Part shown: positions 26,034 to 33,035 of the stretch, piece after piece
How positions within the stretch are numbered: the first letter of the stretch is position 1
How the letters are laid out: the number at the start of each line of letters is the position of its first letter
DNA from: an uncultured Bacteroidota bacterium
GTDB lineage: Bacteria; Bacteroidota; Bacteroidia; Bacteroidales; SZUA-534
Assembly (NCBI GenBank): GCA_946414435.1
Contig: CAMKOM010000032.1
Coordinates: 1-34,726 of the forward strand
Direction: 5' to 3'
DNA length: 34,726 nucleotides
Notes under the pieces: model-generated
Databases searched by the model: none
What the model saw: only the letters and a program-made list of their open reading frames with translations
What the model was told of the DNA's origin: nothing
Made by a program: the position numbers and the translations under genes

Positions 26034-26717
26034 ATGAAAACAAACAAGATTTTTTCCCTGATGGGTTTTATTGGCGGCCTGCTTTTCGTGGTGGGCGACG
26101 GCCTTTTGTACTGGTACGCTGGCAACAGCGGCAACGGCACCGATGTCGACCCGCTATGGGCTGGGCTGCCCGAATGGCGTTTTGTGCTCTCGTTTGTGCT
26201 GGGGTTTGCGGGGATGATTCTGATGCTTCCCGCCTTTATCAGTTTCTACAGGATGATTGCCGCCACCTGCGGGCGCGTTCTGCGGCTTTTCACGGCGTTT
26301 ATGGGCGTTGGCGTTGCCGCGACGGGGTTCCTGCACTTCTCAATTGGCGCACTTCCGCCGATAACCTACAAGGCCGTGCTCGATGCGGGCGGAACGGCTG
26401 CTATGGCGACGGCTGTAAGTCAGCATTGGATTGATGTGGTCACGCCCGTCAACCTTTGCCTGATTCTGTTTTTGTGCTTCGAGTACATTGTTCACTTTGC
26501 CGCGGCGGTTTCGGGAAAACTCGGCCTTCCGCGCATAACCTGTCTTTTGGGAATTGTCGGCGCGGCGGTTGTTGGTGTGGCTTGGAAACTGATTTTCAGC
26601 GGAACTGCAGCCGAAGGCGCCTACAACGGCTTTGAAAGTCTTGGCGAAGCCCTGACCTTCCTGACAGCGTTCCTTTATTGGCGGAAGATGGAAAACAGCG
26701 GTTCCGCGCATTACTGA
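26034..26717 (+). CDS. Multi-spanning membrane protein (DUF6796-like)
   Basis: A 227-residue protein with about seven hydrophobic segments (near 8-28, 48-72, 82-106, 137-157, 163-182, 203-217). Conserved-looking polar features inside the membrane part include GDGLLYWYAG, EWRFVLSF and SQHWIDVVTPVNL. It resembles the DUF6796 group by overall look; that assignment is tentative. It is the third gene of the ABC-transporter operon, just upstream of a SAM methyltransferase. The other cassette also pairs a membrane protein with a methyltransferase (18186 and 18689), which may be meaningful. Confidence 0.75.
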   Translation: MKTNKIFSLMGFIGGLLFVVGDGLLYWYAGNSGNGTDVDPLWAGLPEWRFVLSFVLGFAGMILMLPAFISFYRMIAATCGRVLRLFTAFMGVGVAATGFLHFSIGALPPITYKAVLDAGGTAAMATAVSQHWIDVVTPVNLCLILFLCFEYIVHFAAAVSGKLGLPRITCLLGIVGAAVVGVAWKLIFSGTAAEGAYNGFESLGEALTFLTAFLYWRKMENSGSAHY

Positions 26718-26783
26718 AAGTTTGCAACTCGGTTGCAGAATCTGCGCCGTATTTTTGCGTCATAAAACAAAAACAATCTCACT

Positions 26784-27449
26784 ATGAGCAAGATAAAGAA
26801 AGATAAAATCAGTAGCGCCTACCACGACTCAAAGAACATTTACGACGGCGTGCTGACTCAAGGGAACATTTTTGCCCGCGCCTATATCCGTTTCTTTTGG
26901 GGCGGAACCGACGATGTGGCCATTGCGCAAAAGCTGCTGTCGTTCATTCCCGACGATTTTTCGGGCACAATTCTTGACGTTCCGTGCGGCACGGCGGTTT
27001 TCACGGCCGAAAAATGGCGCCGTCTAGCCAACGCGCGAATCACTTGTCTCGATTACAGCGCCGATATGCTTCAGCAAGCCGAAAAACGGTTGTCTGGCGC
27101 TGCGCACATAGCGCTTACGCAAGGCGATGTTGGCCAACTTCCGTTTGAAAATCAAAGTGTTGACGTGGTGATGAGTATGAACGGATTTCACGCTTTTCCC
27201 GACAAACTGAAAGCCTTCGACGAGACCTGCCGCGTACTGCGCAAGGGCGGAAAGTTCATTGCCTGCTTCTACATTTGCGGTCAACTGCGCCGCACCGATT
27301 GGCTTGTCCGCCGCATTCTTGCGCCAAAGGGCTGGTTCACACCGCCATTCCACACCGAAGCTGAAGTGCGACAGATTTTGCAGGAACGCTACTCGAAAGT
27401 CGAAATCCACACCGACAACGCCATACTTTGGTGCGTGTGCGAGAAGTGA
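26784..27449 (+). CDS. Class I SAM-dependent methyltransferase
   Basis: A 221-residue UbiE/Methyltransf_11-type enzyme. Motif I is ILDVPCGTAVFTAEKW (about residues 62-77), followed by ITCLDYSADMLQQAEKRL, GDVGQLPFENQSVDVVMSMNGFHAF and a post-motif RVLRKGGKFIACFY. Unlike the enzyme encoded at 18689 it belongs to the general small-molecule group, so the region has two unrelated methyltransferases. It is the last gene of the ABC operon, 66 bp after the membrane protein gene and before a good terminator. A TATTTTTG at 26750-26757 could give an additional internal promoter, but no -33 element is at the right distance. Confidence 0.9.
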   Translation: MSKIKKDKISSAYHDSKNIYDGVLTQGNIFARAYIRFFWGGTDDVAIAQKLLSFIPDDFSGTILDVPCGTAVFTAEKWRRLANARITCLDYSADMLQQAEKRLSGAAHIALTQGDVGQLPFENQSVDVVMSMNGFHAFPDKLKAFDETCRVLRKGGKFIACFYICGQLRRTDWLVRRILAPKGWFTPPFHTEAEVRQILQERYSKVEIHTDNAILWCVCEK

Positions 27450-27530
27450 CGGCAGCCATAACTTTCTGTGCAGGAATTCCGTGTTCGCATAGGGTTGCTA
27501 AAGTTTTGTAATTGAATTGAAATCAAGCGA

Positions 27531-27567
27531 AAAAGGAGCGTCTGGCGTTATGCTGGGCGCTCTTTTT
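27531..27567 (+). terminator. Intrinsic terminator of the ABC-transporter operon
   Basis: A 10-bp stem with one G-T pair (AAAAGGAGCG at 27531-27540, CGCTCTTTTT at 27558-27567) closes a 17-nt loop, and its 3' arm ends in T residues. It ends the ABC, membrane protein and methyltransferase operon. Confidence 0.8.
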
Positions 27568-27631
27568 GTATTATTTTTTGAATAAATATCAGTTGTGCTT
27601 ACATTTATAGCCAACATAATAGACTTATAGT

Positions 27632-28180
27632 ATGACAGAATTTGAAAAAATGCGCAACGAAGAGTTCTATGACTTTACAAACGAGAAATGCTTGGCAAGT
27701 TACTATAGAGCCAAGCACCTTTGCGCAAAATTGCAAACCATGACAATCGATGATGAAGATTACAGGAAGACGATAGAAAGCCTGATTCCCGGTATTCCCG
27801 AGTCATCCACCGTATCACCACCATTTCATTGCGACCATGGGCATGGCATCAAACTGGGTGAAAATGTTTTTATTAACTATAACGGTACGATGCTCGACGG
27901 TGGCATTATTACCATAGGTTCCAACACTCAAGTTGGACCTAACTGTCAGTTTCTGACCCCGAACCATCCTATAAATTATGTTGAACGTCGCAAGCCTATA
28001 GAACGATGTTCTCCGATAACCATTGGAGAAGACTGCTGGTTGGGTGGTGGCGTAACAGTATGTCCTGGAGTAACGATAGGCGACCGTTGCATCATTGGAG
28101 CAGGAAGTGTAGTGGTTAAAGATATTCCTTCCGATTCAATGGCTGTCGGCAATCCCTGCCGAGTTATTCGTAAGTTATGA
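27632..28180 (+). CDS. Sugar O-acetyltransferase (maltose/galactoside acetyltransferase family)
   Basis: A 182-residue left-handed beta-helix acetyltransferase of the LacA/Maa/NodL type, which moves acetyl from acetyl-CoA to a sugar hydroxyl. The N-terminal Mac domain starts MTEFEKMRNEEFYDF. It is followed by hexapeptide repeats with PPFHCDHGHGIKLGENVFINYN, NCQFLTPNHPINY (containing the catalytic-type histidine of the TPxHP motif), and GEDCWLGGGVTVCPGVTIGDRCIIGAGSVV. It ends AVGNPCRVIRKL, as typical. The gene appears to be monocistronic, bounded by the 27531 terminator and a convergent gene. Confidence 0.94.
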   Translation: MTEFEKMRNEEFYDFTNEKCLASYYRAKHLCAKLQTMTIDDEDYRKTIESLIPGIPESSTVSPPFHCDHGHGIKLGENVFINYNGTMLDGGIITIGSNTQVGPNCQFLTPNHPINYVERRKPIERCSPITIGEDCWLGGGVTVCPGVTIGDRCIIGAGSVVVKDIPSDSMAVGNPCRVIRKL

Positions 28181-28210
28181 ATAAATGCTTGTAAATCACC
28201 AATTTATCAG

Positions 28211-28651
28211 TTACCGCATCTTCCCAAACATCGCCTTCATCATCTCCCTGTCCATCGGCCGCATAGTGTTGAGTTTGAGCGATTTCACCATTTTGAGCGT
28301 GCCTTGTTTGTACTTTTGGAAATGGTCGGTTTTCAGGTGGGCTTGATAGACGGCGTCGTTGGCGTAGATTTCGAGAATGCGGATTTGGCACGAGTCGGCA
28401 GGGTCCTGCATCGGGAACAGACAGATAACGCCTGGCTCACGCTCAACTGACAGGCGGTCAACTTCTGAAGCATATGCAAGATACTCGTTCAAGTATTCGG
28501 GATAAACTTCGATTTCGGCAATGCGGACAATCATATCGTCAGAATTTTGCGTATTGGTAACTTTCTGTGACATAGCCATTTCTGCTGACATTATTAAAAA
28601 TATGAAAGTGAACAGTCTTTTCACTTTTATGTGATTCCTTATATATTTCAT
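28211..28651 (-). CDS. Exported antibiotic-biosynthesis-monooxygenase (ABM) domain protein
   Basis: A 146-residue protein with a hydrophobic N-terminus (RLFTFIFLIMSAEMAMSQ) that looks like a signal peptide. The single ABM/YgiN-like domain is a dimeric ferredoxin-like fold. It shows VRIAEIEVYPEYLNEYLAYASEV, EREPGVICLFP, IRILEIYANDAVYQAHLKTDHFQKYK and a C-terminal helix with MRPMD. Relatives include quinol monooxygenases and heme-degrading enzymes, and signal-bearing versions occur in Bacteroidota. It is downstream, on the same strand, of the flavodoxin remnant and the radical SAM gene. I think it belonged to an older flavodoxin operon rather than to the peptide system. Confidence 0.85.
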   Translation of the reverse strand: MKYIRNHIKVKRLFTFIFLIMSAEMAMSQKVTNTQNSDDMIVRIAEIEVYPEYLNEYLAYASEVDRLSVEREPGVICLFPMQDPADSCQIRILEIYANDAVYQAHLKTDHFQKYKQGTLKMVKSLKLNTMRPMDREMMKAMFGKMR

Positions 28652-28676
28652 AACTTAGGCGTGCCGTCGTAATCCA

Positions 28677-28799
28677 TTAATACCCAATCCCTTTCAGCCA
28701 CTTTTCAACCTTCGCCTTTTCGGTGCGGACTTCGTGTCCGTAAATCGAGAAGCCTTTCTGCACGTTGGTTTTGTCGAAGTCAGTTGCGTTCAGCAAACG
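28677..28799 (-). pseudogene. Orphan 3' end of a flavodoxin gene
   Basis: The minus strand encodes NVQKGFSIYGHEVRTEKAKV and EKWLKGIGY before a stop at 28677, nearly the same as the C-terminus of the intact flavodoxin at 33036. At DNA level about 40 bp are identical in one run and the whole stretch is close to 90% identical. The frame is closed by a stop at 28800, so only about 40 codons remain and there is no start. It is a remnant of a second flavodoxin gene, in the same orientation as the intact copy 4.3 kb away. Confidence 0.85.
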
Positions 28800-28812
28800 C
28801 TATAATATTTTT

Positions 28813-29841
28813 TCATTCTTTCCAACATTGCGGGTCGGGGGCGTAGAAATTTCTTGTGTATCCGAATGCCACTGCAGGACACCCGCGGCAAAAACGCAGA
28901 AGTTCGCAAGCTTTGCATTTTTCAAACTTTTCGTATTGTCGGTAGAATTCCATTTTTTCACCGTGAAAGACACCGTACATATCTTCATTAATAGTGCCAA
29001 CATAGCTTTCAAAACGTCGGCACGCCATTAGTCGTCCTTCGGCTGATATGGTGAAATGGCAGTCGCCACAGTGGCAACCTCCGTAAATAGTATCATTATC
29101 AGTGTTTTCGGGTATTTGCCACAAACCTTTTTCGTATAAGTAAAGAGTCCAAAGGTGGTCTTTCAGATTGAACGTTGTATCGCTATTTTTGTGCGTTTCA
29201 AACTTCTGCCAACACGTATCCAAAAAATCGCGATAGCGAAGCGGTTCAATATGCCACGTTTCGCGGTGGGCTTTGTCCTCGCTTGTCGGGCAGTATCGGC
29301 CGAAGGCAAAAATGTCGGCTTTATGTTCCACCACAATATCAATCAGTTCGGGCAATTCGTCAATGTTGGTGGCGCTCACGGTGCTCATCACTGCACAGTA
29401 CATTCCAGCATTGCGGATGATGGGAATGGCGGCCAATGTGGCATCGAAAGAACCTTGTTTGCGGAAACGGTCGTGCGTCAGTCGCAGACCGTCGAGCGAA
29501 AGTTGGTATTTGCGGCATCCAAAGTCGTGCATCCGCCTACAAACGTCGTCGGTGAGATGAAAGGGATTACCCATCAGCGTGAAAGGAATTTGCCGTTTGT
29601 GTATCAATTCCAGCAAATTCCAAAACCGATGGTGCAGAATAGGGTCGCCGCCTGTGATGTATAGGTAGGGCGTGCGGTTCATACGTTCCGCCATACGGCA
29701 AATGTTGTCGAGCGTGAGCACAAGCCTGTCCCACGGTGTTTCAACAAGCGCGGGATGACCTTCCGAGAATATGTAACAATGCTTGCAACGTTGGTCGCAC
29801 TCGTCGGTTATATGCCATTGAAAAGCGAAATATTCTTTCAT
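28813..29841 (-). CDS. Radical SAM/SPASM peptide-modifying enzyme (ACGX system)
   Basis: A 342-residue radical SAM enzyme. The cluster motif is Cys15-x3-Cys19-x2-Cys22 (TDECDQRCKHCYIF), with a GGDP motif at 64-67 and the barrel through about residue 245. The C-terminal SPASM region holds auxiliary-cluster cysteines at 256, 258, 261, 274, 309, 312, 318, 321 and 339. By its neighbourhood and layout it matches what I remember as the rSAM/SPASM protein of the ACGX system, whose presumed target is a small ACGX-repeat peptide. Such a peptide is encoded two genes upstream at 30673. The start is 6 bp after the panB stop, so translation is probably coupled. The predicted reaction is a crosslink or other change on Cys-Gly motifs, and the exact chemistry is unknown. 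Confidence 0.9.
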   Translation of the reverse strand: MKEYFAFQWHITDECDQRCKHCYIFSEGHPALVETPWDRLVLTLDNICRMAERMNRTPYLYITGGDPILHHRFWNLLELIHKRQIPFTLMGNPFHLTDDVCRRMHDFGCRKYQLSLDGLRLTHDRFRKQGSFDATLAAIPIIRNAGMYCAVMSTVSATNIDELPELIDIVVEHKADIFAFGRYCPTSEDKAHRETWHIEPLRYRDFLDTCWQKFETHKNSDTTFNLKDHLWTLYLYEKGLWQIPENTDNDTIYGGCHCGDCHFTISAEGRLMACRRFESYVGTINEDMYGVFHGEKMEFYRQYEKFEKCKACELLRFCRGCPAVAFGYTRNFYAPDPQCWKE

Positions 29842-29847
29842 TTGCTC

Positions 29848-30669
29848 TTAATACGATTCTTGCTCATTCGGGAAACTTCCTGCTTTCACATCGCCGACAT
29901 ACTGCCCGACAGCTTCGATGATGATGTTTTTCAGGTCGGCGTAGCGCCGTATGAATCGGGGCGAGAAATCTTGTGTAAGCCCCAGCATATCGGCATATAC
30001 CAAGACTTGCCCGTCGCAACCGTTGCCAGCCCCAATGCCTATGGTCGGACATTTTACAGCTTTGGTGACTTCGCGGGCAAGTGCGGCTGGAATTTTCTCC
30101 AATGTAATGCCACAACAACCTATTTCGGACATTGCAATGGCATCGCTCATCAGTTTGTCGGCTTCAGCTTTGTCTTTCGCTCTTACTGCATACGTTCCGA
30201 ACTTATTGATACTCTGTGGTGTAAGACCTAAATGAGCCACAACTGGTATTCCCGAATCAAGTATTCTCTTTACGGTATCGAAAATTTCAACACCGCCTTC
30301 GATTTTCAGCGCGTCGCAACCGCTCTCCTTCATAATGCGAATGGCGTTTTGCACTCCGTTTTCTACGCCAGTCTGATAACTGCCGAAAGGCATATCGCAT
30401 ACCACAAAAGCACGTTTTACACCATTCACAACCGCACGGGCGTGGTAAATCATCTGCTCAACAGTCATAGGCAGAGTAGTCTTATTGCCAACCATTACAT
30501 TCGATGCCGAATCGCCGATAAGGATAGAATCGACACCCGACTTGTCAAGCAAACTTGCCGTCGTGTAGTCGTAGGCGGTGAGCATGGAAATCTTCTCACC
30601 ACGCTCTTTCATTTCAAAAAAACGATGAGACGTAACCTTACGCTCATCGTTTACCAAATAACCTGCCAT
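29848..30669 (-). CDS. panB: 3-methyl-2-oxobutanoate hydroxymethyltransferase
   Basis: The first enzyme of pantothenate synthesis, adding a hydroxymethyl group from methylenetetrahydrofolate to 2-oxoisovalerate. The 273-residue length is standard. Metal-site residues are present in [22 protein letters not shown] and LKIEGG, and the catalytic Glu in [11 protein letters not shown]. The ending [21 protein letters not shown] is typical. It sits between the Cys-rich peptide gene (3 bp upstream) and the radical SAM gene (6 bp downstream). That is not its usual place next to panC and panD, neither of which is in this window. It may be a normal housekeeping enzyme carried along in the operon. Confidence 0.96.
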   Translation of the reverse strand: MAGYLVNDERKVTSHRFFEMKERGEKISMLTAYDYTTASLLDKSGVDSILIGDSASNVMVGNKTTLPMTVEQMIYHARAVVNGVKRAFVVCDMPFGSYQTGVENGVQNAIRIMKESGCDALKIEGGVEIFDTVKRILDSGIPVVAHLGLTPQSINKFGTYAVRAKDKAEADKLMSDAIAMSEIGCCGITLEKIPAALAREVTKAVKCPTIGIGAGNGCDGQVLVYADMLGLTQDFSPRFIRRYADLKNIIIEAVGQYVGDVKAGSFPNEQESY

Positions 30670-30672
30670 AGA

Positions 30673-30861
30673 TTATTTTCCTCCCGCTCCACAAGCCGAG
30701 CCACATGCGGCTGGTTTAGGTTCTGGGTCAGCGCTTCCGCAAGCTGATGGTTTAGGTTGAGGATCACCGCTACCGCATGCGCTTCCACACGATGCAGGTT
30801 TTTCACCACACTGCACACCTTGTGCGCTGTGAGGTACATACATGTCGTTTGCTCTTTTCAT
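30673..30861 (-). CDS. ACGX-repeat precursor peptide (predicted RiPP)
   Basis: A 62-residue peptide with an N-terminal part (MKRANDMYVPHSAQGVQCGE) and a core with five [A/S]CGX motifs, cysteines at 25, 29, 41, 53 and 57, plus Cys18. The core repeats a 12-residue unit, ACGSGDPQPKPS then ACGSADPEPKPA, and ends ACGSACGAGGK. Small size, Cys-Gly repeats and a neighbouring radical SAM/SPASM enzyme are the marks of the ACGX target family. The stop lies 3 bp before panB and the start 22 bp after the nitroreductase, so it is embedded in one operon. No hydrophobic signal is visible; a transporter or peptidase for export is not nearby. ATG 30861 is the likely start; Met7 is an alternative. Confidence 0.9.
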   Translation of the reverse strand: MKRANDMYVPHSAQGVQCGEKPASCGSACGSGDPQPKPSACGSADPEPKPAACGSACGAGGK

Positions 30862-30883
30862 TGTTCAAAAAATTAAAAAGTTA

Positions 30884-31462
30884 TTACTCAATTATTAAAG
30901 TTCTGTTGGGTTTACGTGCTTTTTCCCTCGGATAGTCGCCTTTGCAATATCCGAGCAAAACGAAACAGCGAGGAACAAAGTGCTCGGGGATGTTCCATTG
31001 TTGCATCAGTTGCTTGCCGTAGTCGTTGTAGAAAGTCTCCTCAGCACGTGCCACAATGCACGATGCAATGTCAAGCTCCGTGGCGGCAAGCACCATGTTT
31101 TCGGCACAGCAGAAAGCATCAGGAATGCTGTAAAGAAAGTTTCCCTGTGCAAAAACGACGGCAACTGTTGGTGCGCCATAAAAACCGCTTTTTATAGTCG
31201 GGTCGTCGATAATGCTGGGCTGCTCCGCCGACACGTTGCCGCCAATTAGATTGTCGCGACGCATACTCGCAACATTCAGTTTTCCAAGAGCTTCAGAAAT
31301 TTGTCGGTTTTGAATGCCAACAATCATGCTGCGCTGCCCGCCACCTGCGTTTGGCGCATACGAGCCAGCTTCGATTATCCGTTCCAAATCGGCTTTCGGA
31401 ATCTGACGGTCGTCGTATTTGCGTATCGAACGACGATATTTTACAAGTTCAAAGAAATTCAT
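30884..31462 (-). CDS. Nitroreductase-family flavoprotein
   Basis: A 192-residue FMN-dependent oxidoreductase with the standard start FELVKYRRSIRKYDDRQIP, the flavin-binding AGSYAPNAGGGQRSM, and AFCCAENMVLAATELDIASCIV. It ends with HFVPRCFVLLGYCKGDYP. Family members reduce nitro compounds or quinones; some related enzymes oxidise azolines in RiPP pathways. It is the first gene of the operon with the Cys-rich peptide, panB and the radical SAM enzyme, so a part in peptide maturation or electron supply is possible. It is divergent from the HxlR regulator, an arrangement common for redox-responsive control. Confidence 0.92.
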   Translation of the reverse strand: MNFFELVKYRRSIRKYDDRQIPKADLERIIEAGSYAPNAGGGQRSMIVGIQNRQISEALGKLNVASMRRDNLIGGNVSAEQPSIIDDPTIKSGFYGAPTVAVVFAQGNFLYSIPDAFCCAENMVLAATELDIASCIVARAEETFYNDYGKQLMQQWNIPEHFVPRCFVLLGYCKGDYPREKARKPNRTLIIE

Positions 31463-31518
31463 TTATCAAAAATTACGAGTGCAATTTGCGAATTAATTTT
31501 CTAATGTACAAGCAGTTG

Positions 31519-31526
31519 CAAAAATA
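31519..31526 (-). promoter_or_regulatory. -7 element of the nitroreductase/ACGX operon
   Basis: On the minus strand the word TATTTTTG fits the Bacteroidota -7 consensus, 56 bp upstream of the nitroreductase start. The -33 region is AT-rich without a clear TTG, so this is a moderate call. Confidence 0.45.
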
Positions 31527-31627
31527 ACACATAGTAACATATTTATCTATATTGGCAAAATCAGACGATTATGAAAGTAAATATTAAAAAAAAAGTTAGT
31601 GTATTTTTAAAAGTGGGAAACAAGTAT

Positions 31628-31635
31628 TATTTTTG
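31628..31635 (+). promoter_or_regulatory. -7 element of the HxlR/DUF1848 operon
   Basis: TATTTTTG lies 19 bp upstream of the HxlR ATG at 31655, with a TTTTT stretch about 20 nt further upstream that fits a weak -33 element. The leader would be very short. Confidence 0.5.
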
Positions 31636-31654
31636 ACGAAAAAATAGAGCCATT

Positions 31655-32023
31655 ATGCTGAAAAAAGATTTACAAAACTCGATGTTCGAAATGTGTCCCG
31701 TGCGCAATGTGATTGCCCGATTCGGCAACAAATGGGGCTTTTTGGTGATGCTTGTTATTGGCGAGCATGGTACAATAAGGTTCAATGAACTCAGTCGCGC
31801 CATTCCCGACATTTCAACACGTGTTTTGAGCGGCACGCTTCGCACTCTGGAAGCCGACGACCTTGTTGAGCGAAAGGTTTATCCTGAAATTCCGCCTCGG
31901 GTGGAATATTCGCTATCGCCAATAGGCAAGGAACTTATGCCTATAGTTCAAGAACTTACAGCATGGGCGACAAAAAATCTGCCTACAATAATCAAACATA
32001 GGAAAAAGTACGAGGAAAAATGA
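31655..32023 (+). CDS. HxlR-family transcriptional regulator
   Basis: A 122-residue winged-helix DNA-binding protein. It carries the conserved N-terminal cysteine Cys14 in MCPVRNVIARFGNKWG, which in several relatives senses quinones, aldehydes or disulfide stress. HxlR hallmarks are RFNELSRAIPDISTRVLSGTLRTLEADDLVER and EYSLSPIGKEL. It is divergent from the nitroreductase operon and overlaps the next gene by 4 bp (ATGA). It most likely controls one or both of these units. Confidence 0.92.
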   Translation: MLKKDLQNSMFEMCPVRNVIARFGNKWGFLVMLVIGEHGTIRFNELSRAIPDISTRVLSGTLRTLEADDLVERKVYPEIPPRVEYSLSPIGKELMPIVQELTAWATKNLPTIIKHRKKYEEK

Positions 32024-32949
32024 TTCTCAACACAGGCGGACGCACCGATACGGTACAATATTATTCAGAATGGCTTTTGAACCGTTTTCGCGAAGGATAT
32101 GTTCTTTCGCGAAATCCGATGTTTCCCAATGTGATAAACCGCATTGAACTTTCGCCTGACACTATTGACGTGGTGGTGTTCTGTTCAAAAGATTACGCCC
32201 CGATTCTTGATCGTCTGCACGAAATCAGCGATCGTTTCAAGTGTTATTACCATTACACAATAACCGCATACGACACTGACATTGAGCCAAATGTGCCATC
32301 AATAGAACAAAGCGTTGAGACACTCAAGCAGCTGTCGGCACAGGTTGGCAAAGAGAAAGTGGCGTGGCGTTACGACCCCGTGTTGCTAACTGAAAAATAT
32401 ACCATCGAAAAGCATTTTGAAACTTTTGACTATATGGCGCGCGAACTTTCACCATACGTTGACCGCTGTATTTTCAGTTTTGTTGAAATGTACAAAAAAT
32501 TAGCCGTAAATATGCCTGAATTGCAACCTATTAGCGATGATAACAAAATACTGTTGGTCAAAGGGTTGGGGGCGATAGCAAAACAATACGGGCTGTATTT
32601 GCAAACCTGTGCGGCAAAAGACGACTACCTGCAATTCGGCGTTCACCACAGCGGTTGTATGACGACCGAGATTTTCAGCCGTGCATTGGGGCTCAACTTC
32701 AAGCATCAGGCTCACAAGGGCAACCGCATCGGCTGTGCCTGTATGGAAAGTCGTGGTTTGGGCGACTACAATTCGTGTCCCAACGGCTGTCGCTATTGTT
32801 ACGCAAACAAAGACCATGCGAAGGCTGCCGAAAATTATCGCCGTCACGATCCTAAGTCACCGCTACTCTTGGGCGATGTGTTGCCAACAGACACAATCAA
32901 ACCTGCTGTGCAAAAAAGTTTGATTGACAAGTGGGGAACACTATTTTGA
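32020..32949 (+). CDS. DUF1848 family protein with C-terminal CX3CX2C motif
   Basis: A 309-residue protein recognised as DUF1848. The N-terminal start LNTGGRTDTVQYYSEWLLNRF leads into a TIM-barrel-like region (IDVVVFCSKDYAPIL, YYHYTITAYDTDIEP, VAWRYDPVLL, FSFVEMYKK). The C-terminal end holds a metal-cluster-like set: GCACM (Cys239, Cys241) and Cys253-x3-Cys257-x2-Cys260 in SCPNGCRYCYAN. That is the radical SAM cysteine pattern, placed at the end rather than the start of the barrel. No function is established that I know of. It overlaps the HxlR gene by 4 bp and is therefore translationally coupled to it. Confidence 0.9.
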   Translation: MILNTGGRTDTVQYYSEWLLNRFREGYVLSRNPMFPNVINRIELSPDTIDVVVFCSKDYAPILDRLHEISDRFKCYYHYTITAYDTDIEPNVPSIEQSVETLKQLSAQVGKEKVAWRYDPVLLTEKYTIEKHFETFDYMARELSPYVDRCIFSFVEMYKKLAVNMPELQPISDDNKILLVKGLGAIAKQYGLYLQTCAAKDDYLQFGVHHSGCMTTEIFSRALGLNFKHQAHKGNRIGCACMESRGLGDYNSCPNGCRYCYANKDHAKAAENYRRHDPKSPLLLGDVLPTDTIKPAVQKSLIDKWGTLF

Positions 32950-33035
32950 GAGTTGAAAAAATATGTTGCTGAAAAGTAATCATTGTATCTTCTTAATCCC
33001 CTTTGCTGTCAAGCAGCCCATAATACTGTAAATCA

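Noticed and set aside
29155-29664. 169-codon plus-strand frame opposite the radical SAM gene
   Set aside because: Shadow of the radical SAM gene, whose cysteine motifs are complete.
30673-30839. CRISPR-like reading of the repeated DNA in the peptide gene
   Set aside because: The repeats are in-frame codons of the Cys-Gly peptide, with no uniform spacers.
31527-31560. HxlR binding site between the divergent operons
   Set aside because: Only 4-bp symmetric arms (ATAG...CTAT) are visible, too weak to call.
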